Source of the DNA: an uncultured Eubacteriales bacterium
Lineage (GTDB): Bacteria > Bacillota > Clostridia > Christensenellales > CAG-917
Length of the DNA stretch: 64,000 nucleotides
Assembly (NCBI GenBank): GCA_900545885.1
Contig: URAF01000011.1
Coordinates: 1-64,000, forward strand
Reading direction: 5' to 3'
In this document: piece by piece, positions 17,859-26,371 of the stretch
Layout of the letters: each line of letters begins with the position of its first letter
Numbering within the stretch: the first letter of the stretch is position 1
The notes under the pieces: generated by a model
What the model saw: only the letters and a program-made list of their open reading frames with translations
Told to the model about the DNA's origin: nothing
Database searches by the model: none
Made by a program: the position numbers and the translations under genes

Positions 17859-19598
17859 TCAGTAGTTGTTGCGCGGCATATACTTGGTGTGCAGCAATTC
17901 GTGCGCGAGGTGGCTGTTGGGTTTGCCGAGGAACTCGTCGTAAAGTTCTTTGACTGCGGGGTTCTCGTGCGACTTGCGGAGCGACATTTTCTTGTCAGTT
18001 GCGTAAATCGCCTTTGCGCGTTCCGCTCTGATGTCGGTATTGTTGCGTACAAACGCGCTCTTGATAGGTTGTCCGCCGCCGTTCACGCAACCGCCGGGGC
18101 AAGACATTATTTCGATGAAGTGATAGTCGGCTTCGCCCGCTCTCACCTTTTCCATAATCTTTCTTGCGTTTGCAAGTCCGCTTGCGACTGCGACTTTAAC
18201 AACCGTGCCGTTGATGTCGTAGGTGGCTTCTTTGATACCTTCGGTACCTCTGACTTCCTTGAAATCGAGAGACGGCGCTTCCTTACCTGCAACGATTTCG
18301 TAAACCGTGCGGAGTGCGGCTTCCATAACACCGCCCGTCGCACCGAAGAGCAAACCTGCGCCCGACGCAATGCCGAGAGGTGCGTCGAAGTCTTCGTCGG
18401 GAAGTTCGTTGAAGATTATGCCGCAACGTTTGATGAGTTTTGCAAGTTCACGCGTCGTAATTGCAATGTCGATGTCGGGTACGCCCGCCGCATTCTGGGC
18501 GGCTCTGCCCTTTTCGAATTTCTTCGCAGTGCAAGGCATAACGGAAACGACAACGATATCTTCGGGTTCCCAGCCCATTTTTTCGGCGTAATAGGTTTTG
18601 ACGACCGCGCCGAACATCTGTTGAGGCGATTTGCAGGTGGAAAGATTGGGGAGCAAATCGGGGAAATTGTGTTCGCAGAACTTAATCCATGCGGGAGAAC
18701 AGCTCGTAACCATGGGAAGTACGCCGCCTTTCTGCAATCTGCCGAGGAATTCCGTTCCTTCTTCCATAATGGTAAGGTCTGCCGCGAAATCGACGTCGAA
18801 TACGTTGGCAAAGCCCATTCTGCGGAGTGCCGCGACCATTTTGCCCTGAACGTTGGTGCCCATGGGATAGCCGAACTCTTCGCCGAGGCCTACTCTGACG
18901 GAAGGTGCAACACCTACGACAACGTGTTTAGTCGCGTCGTTAAGCGCGTCGAGAACGTCGTCGATTTCCTCTCTTTCGGTAAGTGCGCCGACGGGGCAAA
19001 CCGCGATACATTGACCGCAACCCACGCAAGGAACTTCGGAAAGGGGTTTTTCAAACGCACAGCCGATGTGCGTGTCGAAACCGCGTGCGTTTGCACCTAT
19101 AACCGCAACGGACTGGTACTGCGCGCACGCCGCGACGCATCTGCGGCAAAGTACGCATTTGTTGTTGTCGCGCACGATATAAGGCGTGGACATGTCGATG
19201 TTGTACTTGTTCTTTACGCCCGCGTACTTGTGGCTGTCGCAACCGAGGTCAAGTGCCAGTTTCTGCAATTCGCAGTTGTTGTTGCGCACGCAGGACAAGC
19301 AGTTTTGTTCGTGGTCGGAAAGTATGAGTTCGACCGTGGTTTTGCGGGAATCCATGACTTTCTTGGTGTTGGTAAAGACTTCCATGCCTTCGCTTACGGG
19401 ATAGACACAGGCGGCAACAAGGCTTCTTGCGCCTTTGACTTCGCAAACACAGACGCGGCAAGCGCCGATTGCATTGATGTCTTTGAGATAGCAAAGAGTG
19501 GGAATTTTGACGCCCGCCTGCTTTGCGGCTTGCAGTATCGTAATCCCTTCGTCGACCTGAACGGGAATATTGTTGATTTTGATATTGACTTTTGCCAT
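17859..19598 (-). CDS. hndD: NAD(P)-linked [FeFe]-hydrogenase catalytic subunit (HndD/HydA type)
   Basis: A 579-residue catalytic subunit that reduces protons or oxidises hydrogen at the H-cluster. Domains in order: [2Fe-2S] plant-type ferredoxin (C36, C47, C50, C64), a His-Cys [4Fe-4S] site (H96, C100, C103, C109), two [4Fe-4S] motifs (C148-C158 and C191-C201), then the H-cluster motifs TSCSPAW (C300), MPCTAKKFE (C356) and EIMSCPGGCVNGGGQP (C500, C504). Compared with TSCCPGW of the classic clostridial enzyme, one cysteine of the first motif is serine. ATG 19598 has AAGGAG upstream. It lies four bases after the NuoF-like gene, so a bifurcating or NAD(P)-dependent complex is inferred. No maturation genes (hydEFG) are in the window. 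Confidence 0.95.
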   Translation of the reverse strand: MAKVNIKINNIPVQVDEGITILQAAKQAGVKIPTLCYLKDINAIGACRVCVCEVKGARSLVAACVYPVSEGMEVFTNTKKVMDSRKTTVELILSDHEQNCLSCVRNNNCELQKLALDLGCDSHKYAGVKNKYNIDMSTPYIVRDNNKCVLCRRCVAACAQYQSVAVIGANARGFDTHIGCAFEKPLSEVPCVGCGQCIAVCPVGALTEREEIDDVLDALNDATKHVVVGVAPSVRVGLGEEFGYPMGTNVQGKMVAALRRMGFANVFDVDFAADLTIMEEGTEFLGRLQKGGVLPMVTSCSPAWIKFCEHNFPDLLPNLSTCKSPQQMFGAVVKTYYAEKMGWEPEDIVVVSVMPCTAKKFEKGRAAQNAAGVPDIDIAITTRELAKLIKRCGIIFNELPDEDFDAPLGIASGAGLLFGATGGVMEAALRTVYEIVAGKEAPSLDFKEVRGTEGIKEATYDINGTVVKVAVASGLANARKIMEKVRAGEADYHFIEIMSCPGGCVNGGGQPIKSAFVRNNTDIRAERAKAIYATDKKMSLRKSHENPAVKELYDEFLGKPNSHLAHELLHTKYMPRNNY

Positions 19599-19602
19599 AC
19601 TA

Positions 19603-21387
19603 CTACTCCTTGACAATGGCGTTGAAACGGCAGGTTTCAACACAGAGTCCGCACTTGATACACTTCATCGGGTCGATGGTGAACTTGGACTTGATTTCGC
19701 CCGAGATTGCGCCGACGGGGCACTTTCTCGCGCAAGCGGAACAGCCTTTGCACGCGTCCGTAATCGTGTAACGCACAAGCCCTTTGCAAACGTGGCAGGG
19801 GCATTTCTTGTCCACGACGTGAGCGACGTACTCGTCTCTGAAATAACGCAGTGTGGAAAGAACGGGGTTGGGAGCCGTCTGACCGAGACCGCACAGAGAG
19901 TTCGCTTTGATGTAATAGCAAAGGTTTTCCATATCTTCGAGGTCTTGGAGAGTTCCCTTGCCCGAGGTGATTTTTTCGAGGTATTCAAGCAGTCTGCGGT
20001 TGCCGATACGGCAGGGAGTGCACTTGCCGCAGCTTTCGTCGACGGTGAATTCGAGGAAGAATTTCGCGATGTCGACCATGCAGTTGTCCTCGTCCATGAC
20101 TATCATACCGCCCGAACCCATCATCGAACCAATGGAAATGAGGTTGTCATAGTCAATGGGAATGTCAAAATGTTCTGCGGGGATACAGCCGCCCGAAGGA
20201 CCGCCCGTCTGCGCCGCTTTGAAGTGTTTGCCGTTGGGGATACCGCCGCCGATGTCCTCGATGACTTCGCGGAGAGTGGTTCCCATGGGGATTTCGACAA
20301 GACCCGTGTTGGTGATTTTGCCGCCGAGTGCGAAAACTTTGGTGCCCTTGGACTTTTCGGTGCCCATGGAAGCAAACCAGTCGGCGCCTTTCAGTATAAT
20401 CTGGCAAACGTTTGCGTAGGTTTCGACGTTGTTGAGAATGGTGGGTTTGCCGAACAGACCTTTGACGGCAGGGAACGGAGGACGAGGACGAGGTTCGCCG
20501 CGGTGACCTTCGATGGAGGTCATAAGCGCGGTTTCTTCGCCGCATACAAACGCGCCCGCACCGAGACGTATGTCAAGGTCGAAGTCAAATCCCGTGTCGA
20601 GAATGTTCTTGCCGAGCAAACCGTATTCTTTGGCTTGTTTGAGTGCTATTTTCAGACGCTGAACGGCAATGGGATACTCCGCTCTGACGTAAATATAACC
20701 CTGATGTGCGCCGATTGCGTAGCCCGCGATAGCCATTGCTTCGAGAACTGCGTGGGGGTCGCCTTCCAGAATGGAACGGTCCATAAACGCACCGGGGTCG
20801 CCTTCGTCCGCGTTGCAGCACACGTACTTGATTTCGCCGGGGCTGTTCGCCGCAAACTGCCATTTGAGACCGGTGGGGAATCCGCCGCCGCCGCGTCCGC
20901 GCAGTCCCGACGCCTTGATGATGTCGATAACCTGTTGCGGAGTGAGTTCGGTAAGGCACTTGATGAGAGCCTGATATCCGTCAAACGCTATGTATTCGTC
21001 GATTTCCTCGGGGTTGATTACGCCGCAGTTACGGAGAGCGACTCGGGTTTGCTTTTTATAGAAATTGGTTTCGGAGAGAGCTTTGACTGAATGCTGGTCG
21101 GACTTTTCTTTGTACAGAAGACGCTGAACGAGTCTGCCCTTGACGATGTGTTCGTCGATGATTTCGCCGACGTCCTCGACGCGCATACCGCTGTAAAACG
21201 CGCCTTCGGGATACACGATGACGATGGGACCGACGGCACAAAGACCGAAGCAACCCGTGCCGATTACGGCAACTTCGTTTTCGAGCCCTTTTTCTTTGAT
21301 GAGGGTCTCGAATTCCTTTTTGATGGCGCCGCTGTTGTTGGAATGACAACCGGTACCGCCGCAAACCAAAATATGACTTCTTACCAT
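19603..21387 (-). CDS. hndC: Hydrogenase NAD(P)-binding flavoprotein subunit (HndC/HydB, NuoF-like)
   Basis: A 594-residue diaphorase subunit that passes electrons between NAD(P)H and the hydrogenase. An N-terminal thioredoxin-like [2Fe-2S] domain (CGGTGCHSN, GCFGLC) precedes the NuoF core with the Gly-rich FMN site GRGGGGFPTG, an SLBB domain, the [4Fe-4S] motif SCGKCTPCRIGNRRL, and two C-terminal ferredoxin motifs (CKGCSACARKC and CIKCGLCVETC). Length and architecture match HydB of bifurcating hydrogenases. It starts nine bases after the HndB-like gene stops. Confidence 0.95.
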   Translation of the reverse strand: MVRSHILVCGGTGCHSNNSGAIKKEFETLIKEKGLENEVAVIGTGCFGLCAVGPIVIVYPEGAFYSGMRVEDVGEIIDEHIVKGRLVQRLLYKEKSDQHSVKALSETNFYKKQTRVALRNCGVINPEEIDEYIAFDGYQALIKCLTELTPQQVIDIIKASGLRGRGGGGFPTGLKWQFAANSPGEIKYVCCNADEGDPGAFMDRSILEGDPHAVLEAMAIAGYAIGAHQGYIYVRAEYPIAVQRLKIALKQAKEYGLLGKNILDTGFDFDLDIRLGAGAFVCGEETALMTSIEGHRGEPRPRPPFPAVKGLFGKPTILNNVETYANVCQIILKGADWFASMGTEKSKGTKVFALGGKITNTGLVEIPMGTTLREVIEDIGGGIPNGKHFKAAQTGGPSGGCIPAEHFDIPIDYDNLISIGSMMGSGGMIVMDEDNCMVDIAKFFLEFTVDESCGKCTPCRIGNRRLLEYLEKITSGKGTLQDLEDMENLCYYIKANSLCGLGQTAPNPVLSTLRYFRDEYVAHVVDKKCPCHVCKGLVRYTITDACKGCSACARKCPVGAISGEIKSKFTIDPMKCIKCGLCVETCRFNAIVKE

Positions 21388-21396
21388 AATTTCTCC

Positions 21397-21768
21397 TTAC
21401 GCTTTGTCAATCAGGTATTCCGTGCAGATATTGCCGTTGACGATGTGATTGGCGACGATTTTGCGTGCCTTGTCGGGGTCAACGTGCACGTAGGTGACGG
21501 TTTCTTCGCCGGGAATGCAGACCTCGACGATAGGTTCGAGCGCGCACATACCGAGGCAACCCGTACGGGTAACTTTGACGTTCCTCAGCTGGCGAGCGGC
21601 GACGTCGTCGACGAACGCGTTGAAAACGGGACGGGCTCCCGCGGAAATTCCGCAGGTTGCCATACCGACGACGATACGGATTTCCTGTTCGGCATCCATG
21701 TTGTCGCGGAGAACGATTTGCGGTTTCATTTTGTCGCGGATAGCCTTGATGTCGGCTATTGTTTTCAT
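21397..21768 (-). CDS. hndB: [2Fe-2S] thioredoxin-like hydrogenase subunit (HndB)
   Basis: A 123-residue thioredoxin-fold [2Fe-2S] protein. The ligand pattern is MATCGISAG (about 35-43) and later GCLGMCALEP (about 69-78). In Hnd-type NADP-reducing hydrogenases this small subunit sits between NuoE-like and NuoF-like partners and carries electrons. Its ATG overlaps the stop of the preceding ATPase gene by four bases (ATGA), indicating translational coupling. Confidence 0.9.
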   Translation of the reverse strand: MKTIADIKAIRDKMKPQIVLRDNMDAEQEIRIVVGMATCGISAGARPVFNAFVDDVAARQLRNVKVTRTGCLGMCALEPIVEVCIPGEETVTYVHVDPDKARKIVANHIVNGNICTEYLIDKA

Positions 21769-22310
21769 AATTTCTCTCCTCCGATGTTGATTATGTTTTC
21801 GTTTATCATTTCTCTGACAAACACGAGCACCTGCGGTTCGTTGACGGGAATGCCGTCGAGCTCGCGGCGCAGTTCGCGCGTGTCAAACAGAAATCTTTTT
21901 CCGTCGACGGTGACGTCGAACACGAAATCCGTGCCCTTGTCCTCGTCGAGAAGCGTAATCACGGTGTCGGCGATGTCGCCGAGCGGCGCGCGGTCGATGT
22001 GATTGCGACCGAATTCGGCACGTACGACGGTACCTTTGCCCTTTTCGGACTGAATTGAGAACTTTCCGCCTGCCATTTCGGCCGCCATTTTGAAAAGCGG
22101 AATACCCATACCGACTTTTCTCGTGGTTCTCGTAGTGGTGAACGGGTCGGTCACCCGTGCGAGAAACTCCTTGTCCATTCCGCAACCGTCGTCGGCTATC
22201 TCAACGCAAAGCGTGTCCTTTTCGGCGGTTATCGTAACGGTGACGAGCTTTGCCCGTGCCTTGACGGAGTTTTCCGCTATATCGAGTATGTTGAGCGCAA
22301 TCTCTCTCAT
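21765..22310 (-). CDS. GHKL ATPase (histidine-kinase-like) of the hydrogenase operon
   Basis: A 181-residue stand-alone ATP-binding domain of the kinase/anti-sigma type with N-box NILDIAENSVKA (about 7-18), G1 box ADDGCGMD, G2 box GMGIPLFK and GKGT. There is no phospho-acceptor histidine domain. Such proteins commonly accompany clostridial hydrogenase genes and are presumed regulators. I chose ATG 22310 because the protein then begins MREIALNILDIAENS like its relatives. The start region lies in a 15-bp tandem repeat and no clear ribosome binding site is seen. Confidence 0.85.
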   Translation of the reverse strand: MREIALNILDIAENSVKARAKLVTVTITAEKDTLCVEIADDGCGMDKEFLARVTDPFTTTRTTRKVGMGIPLFKMAAEMAGGKFSIQSEKGKGTVVRAEFGRNHIDRAPLGDIADTVITLLDEDKGTDFVFDVTVDGKRFLFDTRELRRELDGIPVNEPQVLVFVREMINENIINIGGEKL

Positions 22311-22337
22311 AGTCAATATTTACATAGTCAATATTTA
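22308..22337. repeat. Tandem 15-bp repeat over the start of the GHKL ATPase gene
   Basis: CATAGTCAATATTTA occurs twice in direct succession. On the minus strand each copy supplies AATATTGACTATG, so the true start codon is preceded by a decoy ATG followed immediately by TAA. Confidence 0.8.
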
Positions 22338-22353
22338 TTGCTCGGACGGACTC

Positions 22354-23043
22354 TCACGCACTCCGCAACGCGCGTATCAGCGCTGAAACGGTGCACTCGC
22401 CGAGTTCGATTTCGCCCATTTCGGAAACGGTATCCAGAACGTGCGAGTCGCTTGACGTAAGAACGGTTTTTCTCTGCGTCCAGTACTCTCTTTCGTCGTC
22501 GGTTGCCCTTGTGGACAACTCGACCACGCGATACGCTTCGGGAACGTCGCCCAGAATGCGCAACATACTGTTCGCGTCGCGGTCGATGTGAGCGGGAATC
22601 GCCACGCCGCCGCAACTTTCGGCAAGTTCGCGAACGTCGTCGCAGGACACCGCCGCCGAATCGAGGAGCATTCTGTCCTCTTTGCCGATTATGTTGTCGT
22701 CCTCGTCGAAGTACAGCTGTTCGCCGAAGAGTTCTTCCCTGTTCTTTCTCTCGGAAAAAGGTATCTCCGAGAAAAACTTTTCGAGGTCGTCGTACCTTTC
22801 GAACAGACAAAGAAGATGTATATCTTCCCTCGTCTGAATTTCCACGGCGGGCACTACGTTGATTTCAAACTCTTCACCCGCACGCAACGCAAGTGGTACG
22901 TGTCCTATTGCGTTGTGGTCTGCAATCGCGACGAAGTCAAGCCCCATTATTTTGGCTTGTCCCACTATTGTGACGGGAGTCATTTCGTTTTCCGCACAAG
23001 GTGACAAGGCGGAGTGAATGTGCAAATCGTAGCGATATTTCAT
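22354..23043 (-). CDS. PHP-domain phosphoesterase of the hydrogenase operon
   Basis: A 229-residue PHP-domain protein. Metal-binding motifs are DLHIHSALSPC (about 5-15), ADHNA (about 39-43), IPAHIDR (about 139) and SDSHVLD (about 198-204). The fold is a trinuclear metal phosphoesterase as in TrpH/YciV. A similar gene often travels with DRTGG proteins and sensory hydrogenases in Clostridia, which suggests it makes or degrades a small phosphorylated signal; that is inference. ATG 23043 has GGAAG upstream. Confidence 0.88.
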   Translation of the reverse strand: MKYRYDLHIHSALSPCAENEMTPVTIVGQAKIMGLDFVAIADHNAIGHVPLALRAGEEFEINVVPAVEIQTREDIHLLCLFERYDDLEKFFSEIPFSERKNREELFGEQLYFDEDDNIIGKEDRMLLDSAAVSCDDVRELAESCGGVAIPAHIDRDANSMLRILGDVPEAYRVVELSTRATDDEREYWTQRKTVLTSSDSHVLDTVSEMGEIELGECTVSALIRALRSA

Positions 23044-23114
23044 ACATAGTTCTTCCGCAACAACGGGTTTTATCACGCATATCCGACCGATAAACCGCGT
23101 TTTGCGGACAAATC

Positions 23115-23441
23115 TCAGAACCTGCCGTTTGTCTTCAACGCCGCATTATAGACGTCGAAATCGGTGGTCAGAAGATTTACGTCCTGTTGTTTTACTTTCT
23201 CGACGAGCGCCTCGTCGGGATTTACTCCTTCGCAGAGAACAACCACCGCGCAGTCCGTAAGCGACGCCACGGCGCAGACGTTCAGATTGCTCATAACCGT
23301 AAACCACGCGCAATCGGCGGGAGCTTTTCCCATTACGAAACTGAGAAAATCACCGCAGTAGCCCGTGCTTATTTCGCGGTCGCCGTCGGCAAGGTGTACG
23401 GCTTTGGCGTTCAACAAATCCATAAGTCCGCTGACTGTCAT
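23115..23441 (-). CDS. DRTGG-domain protein (second copy)
   Basis: A 108-residue protein that begins MTVSGLMDLLNAKAVHLADG and contains the alternating beta/alpha pattern of DRTGG domains, which are also found in phosphotransacetylase and CBS-type regulators. Its ATG overlaps the stop of the sensory hydrogenase gene by four bases, so the two are translated together. A paralogue lies at 25186-25524, on the other side of the sensory hydrogenase. A small-ligand-sensing role is inferred. Confidence 0.78.
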   Translation of the reverse strand: MTVSGLMDLLNAKAVHLADGDREISTGYCGDFLSFVMGKAPADCAWFTVMSNLNVCAVASLTDCAVVVLCEGVNPDEALVEKVKQQDVNLLTTDFDVYNAALKTNGRF

Positions 23442-24721
23442 TTTGCACCGCCACTGTCTTCCGTTCTCGGACACTTTGTGCCCGCGGGAATAACTCCGTT
23501 GACAAGGTCTTCCGCAAAAGCCTGACAACTGGGGGCTCCGCACAGTCCGCAGTCTACCATCGGTAAAGTGCTGAGCGTGCTCTCTATTTCCATAAGTTTA
23601 TGCATCGCGGTAATTCGGTTGTCGTCGAGTTTGAAAACGTCTTTGACCATCGGGCTCTGTTCCCAAAGGAAATATTCCTTATCTTTTTCTATATCCGCGA
23701 TTTTGTTGCGTTCTTTCTTCTGTTTGCGGAGAAGATAGTGCAACCTTGCGCGTGCGACAAACGGATTTTCAACGTTCATAACGCCGCCGACGCAACCGCC
23801 GATACAAGCGTTGAGTTCGATGAATTCGATATCCTGCAAACCGCCGTCTTCGAGCGCTTCCAGAATTTTGACGCACTGCTCCACACCGTCCGCCGCTATC
23901 GTTTTGAGCCCTTTTGTGGAGTTGGCCTCGCCGCGGCTTATGCCCCAATGTATTCCCGTCGAACTGATTTTGGAAATGGTTTTCATTTCCGTAAGCTTGT
24001 CCATAGCGGGAACAAGTCGCATATATGCGTCCGCAACCGAGAGAACGCGGTCTACATAAGGTCTGTTCACGCCGAGTCCCATTTTGAGCGCAAACACTTT
24101 CGCGGGACAGGGAGATATGAAGTAAACGCCTATGTCTTCCGCGGGTATTCCTTTGGCAATGGCACGTTCGCGAGCAAGTTTGGCCGCCGCGTCGACGGGC
24201 GCAAGCGTGCTGAGCAACTGCCCCGACAAATTGTGATATTTCATCATTATGAGTTCCACAATGGCGGGACACGCCGTCGATATGATAGGAGTTTTGATTG
24301 CTTTTTCTTTCATAAGCTCGCGGGTGACGTCGGTTATGTATTCGGCGGCTTCACCGACTTCGAATACGTCGTCAAAACCTATCGCGAGCAGTCCGTTGAG
24401 GACTATGTCTATATTTTCGAGATTGTTGAACTGTCCGTAAAGGGAGGGAGGAGGCAATGCGATTTTGTACTTGAAATCGTTTAACGTATCCCAACTGTCG
24501 TGCGAAGGCAGTTTTGCCTGATAACGGCAAAGACGTATACATTCGCCGCAACCGATACAACGCTCGTACGCCACGCTGGCTTTGCCGTTGCGCACGCGTA
24601 TGGCTTCCGTGGGACAACGTTTCATGCACGTTACGCACCCCTTGCATTTGTCGGGGTCGAGCATAACCGTATGCAACGCTTTCTCGTCCAATACGCATTT
24701 GATTTTAGAATTTCTTGCCAT
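23438..24721 (-). CDS. Putative sensory [FeFe]-hydrogenase-like protein
   Basis: A 427-residue protein with two N-terminal [4Fe-4S] motifs (C26-C36 and C55-C65), a hydrogenase large-subunit domain, and a C-terminal four-cysteine Fe-S domain (C391, C394, C399, C417). H-cluster ligands are placed by STACPAIVEL (C151), SPCPAKVF (C205) and ELNACIGGCVGG (C306, C310). The position of the proton-relay cysteine before C151 is alanine, as in sensory (group C/D) enzymes, so low activity and hydrogen sensing are inferred. Unlike many group C proteins it has no PAS domain. Neighbours are GHKL ATPase and DRTGG proteins. Confidence 0.85.
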   Translation of the reverse strand: MARNSKIKCVLDEKALHTVMLDPDKCKGCVTCMKRCPTEAIRVRNGKASVAYERCIGCGECIRLCRYQAKLPSHDSWDTLNDFKYKIALPPPSLYGQFNNLENIDIVLNGLLAIGFDDVFEVGEAAEYITDVTRELMKEKAIKTPIISTACPAIVELIMMKYHNLSGQLLSTLAPVDAAAKLARERAIAKGIPAEDIGVYFISPCPAKVFALKMGLGVNRPYVDRVLSVADAYMRLVPAMDKLTEMKTISKISSTGIHWGISRGEANSTKGLKTIAADGVEQCVKILEALEDGGLQDIEFIELNACIGGCVGGVMNVENPFVARARLHYLLRKQKKERNKIADIEKDKEYFLWEQSPMVKDVFKLDDNRITAMHKLMEIESTLSTLPMVDCGLCGAPSCQAFAEDLVNGVIPAGTKCPRTEDSGGAK

Positions 24722-24757
24722 ATTTCACCCTTATCACGGCGCATTCCGTCGAATGCG

Positions 24758-25189
24758 TCAGTTGAACCTTATCGTCATACGAACCGTCGTTCCGACGCCG
24801 ACTTCGCTTTCGATTGAAAACTCGTCGGTATATTTCTTCATATTGGGCAACCCCATTCCCGCGCCGAACCCGAGAGCACGTATATCTTCGGGAGCGGTCG
24901 ACCAACCGGGGGTCATTGCAAGTTCGACGTCGGCAATACCTTTGCCTTTGTCCGCGAGAACGATTTCCACGCGGTCTATGTAGATGTCTACCGTTGCCAC
25001 TCCGCCGCCTGCGTGAATGACCATGTTGATTTCGCCTTCGTACATCGCTATTGCGACGCGGCGTATATCGGCGGAGGAAATACCCAGTTTTTTCAGCGTG
25101 CTCTTGACTTCTTCGGACGCGGAACCCGCCGACGCGAAGTTGTTGCCGCTGACATTATATTCGAGATGTATACAACTTTCCGAACTCAC
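24758..25189 (-). CDS. Anti-sigma-type GHKL ATPase
   Basis: A 143-residue SpoIIAB/RsbW-like ATP-binding domain with N-box YEGEINMVIHAGGG (about 62-75), LADKGKGI and GAGMGLPNMKKY. It starts with GTG 25189 within a GTGA overlap with the stop of the DRTGG gene, behind GGGG. These small kinases act as switch proteins on sigma or anti-sigma factors in other systems; the target here is unknown. No sigma factor gene is nearby. Confidence 0.85.
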   Translation of the reverse strand: MSSESCIHLEYNVSGNNFASAGSASEEVKSTLKKLGISSADIRRVAIAMYEGEINMVIHAGGGVATVDIYIDRVEIVLADKGKGIADVELAMTPGWSTAPEDIRALGFGAGMGLPNMKKYTDEFSIESEVGVGTTVRMTIRFN

Positions 25190-25524
25190 GCTTTCAGCCC
25201 CGCTCCGTACAAAACGCCTGCCGCTTCGTACGTACTCATATCGGTGGCGATGAAAACTATGTTGTAATTTTCCGCAAGTTTCATCATATCGACGTCGGGA
25301 GTTTTGCCGCACACGAAAACGATGCAGCTGATGTCAACCATAACCGCCGTACGGACGACCTGCGGATTGATAAGTCCGGTGATAAGCACGCTCTGGTCGC
25401 GAACGTACGCGAGAACGTCGCTCATCATATCGAAAGCGCAAGCGGACGAAACTTCGTTGTCCGCGCATTCTGCCGAACACAAAATCGTACCTTTGACTAT
25501 GGATGCGATTTCTCTGATTTTCAT
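25186..25524 (-). CDS. DRTGG-domain protein (first copy)
   Basis: A 112-residue protein beginning MKIREIASIVKGTILC, with the segment MMSDVLAYVRDQSVLITGL that is typical of the DRTGG fold. It lies 35 bases after the NuoE-like gene and overlaps the following GHKL ATPase gene. It likely forms the ligand-sensing partner of that ATPase, by analogy to similar clostridial clusters; no ligand is known. Confidence 0.8.
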   Translation of the reverse strand: MKIREIASIVKGTILCSAECADNEVSSACAFDMMSDVLAYVRDQSVLITGLINPQVVRTAVMVDISCIVFVCGKTPDVDMMKLAENYNIVFIATDMSTYEAAGVLYGAGLKA

Positions 25525-25559
25525 ATAGAACTCCTCGAAAAAGAATTCTCTGCCCCGAA

Positions 25560-26060
25560 CTAGTCGCGATACTTGGCGAGTATGGAAGGAATGTCGGACG
25601 GAACGACTTTGCCGTACACGTCGTCACCTATCGTCATAACGGGAGCAAGTCCGCAGCAACCTATGCAACGGGTCGAGCAAAGGGAGAACTTTCCGTCGGG
25701 AGTCGTAGCCCCGTCGCTGAGTCCGAGTTCGGCCGCGAGTTTGTTGAAAACGTCGCCCGAACCTTTGACGTAGCAAGCCGTACCGAGGCAGACGGCAACT
25801 GCGTGCTCACCCTTGGGGTTGAGAGAAAATTGGCTGTAAAAAGTCGCCACACCGAACACCTCTTCGAGAGAATGGTTCAGTTCCTCGGCGACTATCTTCT
25901 GAACTTCGATAGGGAGATACCCGTAAATTTCCTGCGCGGTCTGCAAAGCAGGCATAAGGTTGCCGGGCAAATCTTTGATGGCGCGCAACTCGTCGCGCAA
26001 TTTCTTTTCCTGTGCGGTGGTACCCTTGAAAGCCACCGTTGTCAATTTGATTTTTGCCAT
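25560..26060 (-). CDS. hndA: Hydrogenase NuoE-like [2Fe-2S] subunit (HndA/HydC)
   Basis: A 166-residue subunit with an N-terminal helical bundle and a thioredoxin-like [2Fe-2S] domain. Ligands are in CLGTACYVKGSG (about 94-105) and CSTRCIGCCGLAP (about 130-142). It transfers electrons between the flavoprotein subunit and the hydrogenase. It is the first gene of the ten-gene operon, separated from the other catalytic subunits by six regulatory genes. ATG 26060 has GGAGGAAAT upstream. Confidence 0.93.
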   Translation of the reverse strand: MAKIKLTTVAFKGTTAQEKKLRDELRAIKDLPGNLMPALQTAQEIYGYLPIEVQKIVAEELNHSLEEVFGVATFYSQFSLNPKGEHAVAVCLGTACYVKGSGDVFNKLAAELGLSDGATTPDGKFSLCSTRCIGCCGLAPVMTIGDDVYGKVVPSDIPSILAKYRD

Positions 26061-26135
26061 ATTTCCTCCAAAATCAGATTCGTACGAAATGAACGCGCGA
26101 AAGCGAATACGTCGCGCGCGACGAATACTGATTAT

Positions 26136-26164
26136 ATTGTATCATAGTCAAAACCTTATTGCAA
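26136..26164 (-). promoter_or_regulatory. Sigma-A promoter of the hydrogenase operon
   Basis: On the minus strand TTGCAA (26164-26159) and TACAAT (26141-26136) are 17 bases apart, about 75 bases before the hndA start. An overlapping TTGACT and TATAAT nearby have the wrong spacing for each other. Confidence 0.65.
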
Positions 26165-26334
26165 TAACAAAAATCAAATGCGTTTTCGGGAAAAATCGGG
26201 AAAAACGCGCCGTAAAACACGCAGTAACAGCTTCGGAATTGTTAAGAAAGAAAGTTGTTGCGACGCGTTTTTTGAACTTAACAGGTGCGAACGAATCAGC
26301 ATACAGAATTTCAAATCGATATGTTTAAGACATT

Positions 26335-26371
26335 AAAAACGCACGGTAAACATTTGTTTCCGTGCGTTTTT
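26335..26371 (-). terminator. Terminator of nadE
   Basis: AAAAACGCACGG (26335-26346) pairs with CCGTGCGTTTTT (26360-26371). It lies 60 bases after the nadE stop and gives a T-run on the minus strand. Confidence 0.85.
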
